From contig WRIA01000037.1 of NCBI GenBank assembly GCA_009782975.1, positions 1 through 6,204 of the forward strand: 6,204 nucleotides of DNA. Reading direction: 5' to 3'. The notes under the pieces are model-generated. The model had not been told where the DNA came from, did not search any database, and saw only the letters and a list, made by a program, of their open reading frames with translations. The stretch comes from Clostridiales bacterium. Lineage in GTDB: Bacteria > Bacillota_B > Dehalobacteriia > UBA4068. A program made the position numbers and the translations under genes. Below, piece by piece: positions 6,024 to 6,204 of this stretch. Position 1 is the first letter of the stretch; every line of letters begins with the position of its first letter.

Positions 6024-6204
6024 TATTCTGCTGCAAAGAGTATCTGAGCCACTTGCGGCGTAAGCTCGCCGCGCATTTGCTGTATAAGGCTTTCGAAGGT
6101 GCAGTTTATTTCCACATCGCCCCGGGAGAGCAACAAACCGCCGCTAATGGCACGGCTGCCTTCCGCCAGGGTAAATTTGCCGTTTGGCAGGCGTTTATTG
6201 GCTT
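6023..6204 (-). CDS. ntpE: V-type ATP synthase subunit E, C-terminal part (5' end outside window)
   Basis: Sixty codons precede a TAA at 6025-6023, and the frame is open to the right edge. The residues include AISGGLLLSRGDVEINCTF, then a short helix and the ending PQVAQILFAAE. The GG...GD(V/I)E-N-(S/T)FE pattern followed by a terminal LF is typical of the C-terminal globular domain of subunit E, which binds the head and forms the peripheral stator stalk with its partner subunit. Position directly upstream of ntpC agrees with ntp-type operons. Only the C-terminal domain is visible; the long N-terminal helix and start are outside the window. Confidence 0.93.
   Translation of the reverse strand, partial: ANKRLPNGKFTLAEGSRAISGGLLLSRGDVEINCTFESLIQQMRGELTPQVAQILFAAE

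Overview
This 6.2 kb bacterial window is mostly the distal part of a V/A-type (vacuolar-type) rotary ATPase operon, read on the minus strand. In transcription order it carries subunit E (3' end only), C, F, A, B and D. A strong rho-independent terminator follows D. The order E-C-F-A-B-D, with separate C and F genes before A, resembles the Firmicutes-type ntp operons such as the Enterococcus hirae ntp operon (I-K-E-C-G-A-B-D), where the F subunit is called NtpG. If that layout holds, membrane subunits I and K would lie beyond position 6204, outside the window. They do not follow D. The strong Shine-Dalgarno sites and moderate GC content fit an anaerobic, probably gut-type or environmental, bacterium of Firmicutes affinity. 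The phylum is an inference only: the partial gene at the left edge resembles DUF6261 proteins, which I associate mainly with Bacteroidetes and some spirochaetes.

Layout, left to right. Positions 2-301 (+) are the C-terminal 99 codons of a DUF6261-like protein. Positions 302-611 hold no credible gene but contain a chain of short palindromes, some resembling dispersed bacterial repeat families. Positions 612-645 are the terminator of the ATPase operon. Then, all on the minus strand: ntpD (671-1321), a 75-bp compound palindrome between ntpD and ntpB (1344-1418), ntpB (1431-2810), ntpA (2807-4585), an AT-only palindrome after the F gene (4617-4637), the F-subunit gene (4637-4954), ntpC (4947-5957, TTG start), an intercistronic hairpin (6004-6023), and the 3' end of ntpE (6023-6204).

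The genes work as one machine. A and B form the catalytic A3B3 head. D and F form the central rotor shaft, C couples the shaft to the membrane ring, and E is part of the peripheral stator. C/F and A/B are joined by 8-nt and 4-nt overlaps, so translational coupling is likely. The E/C, F/A and B/D junctions each have a gap with an inverted repeat. Nothing in the coding content looks like a new system. The most interesting signal is the compound palindrome between B and D: all of its arm-to-arm differences fall in loops or preserve base pairing.
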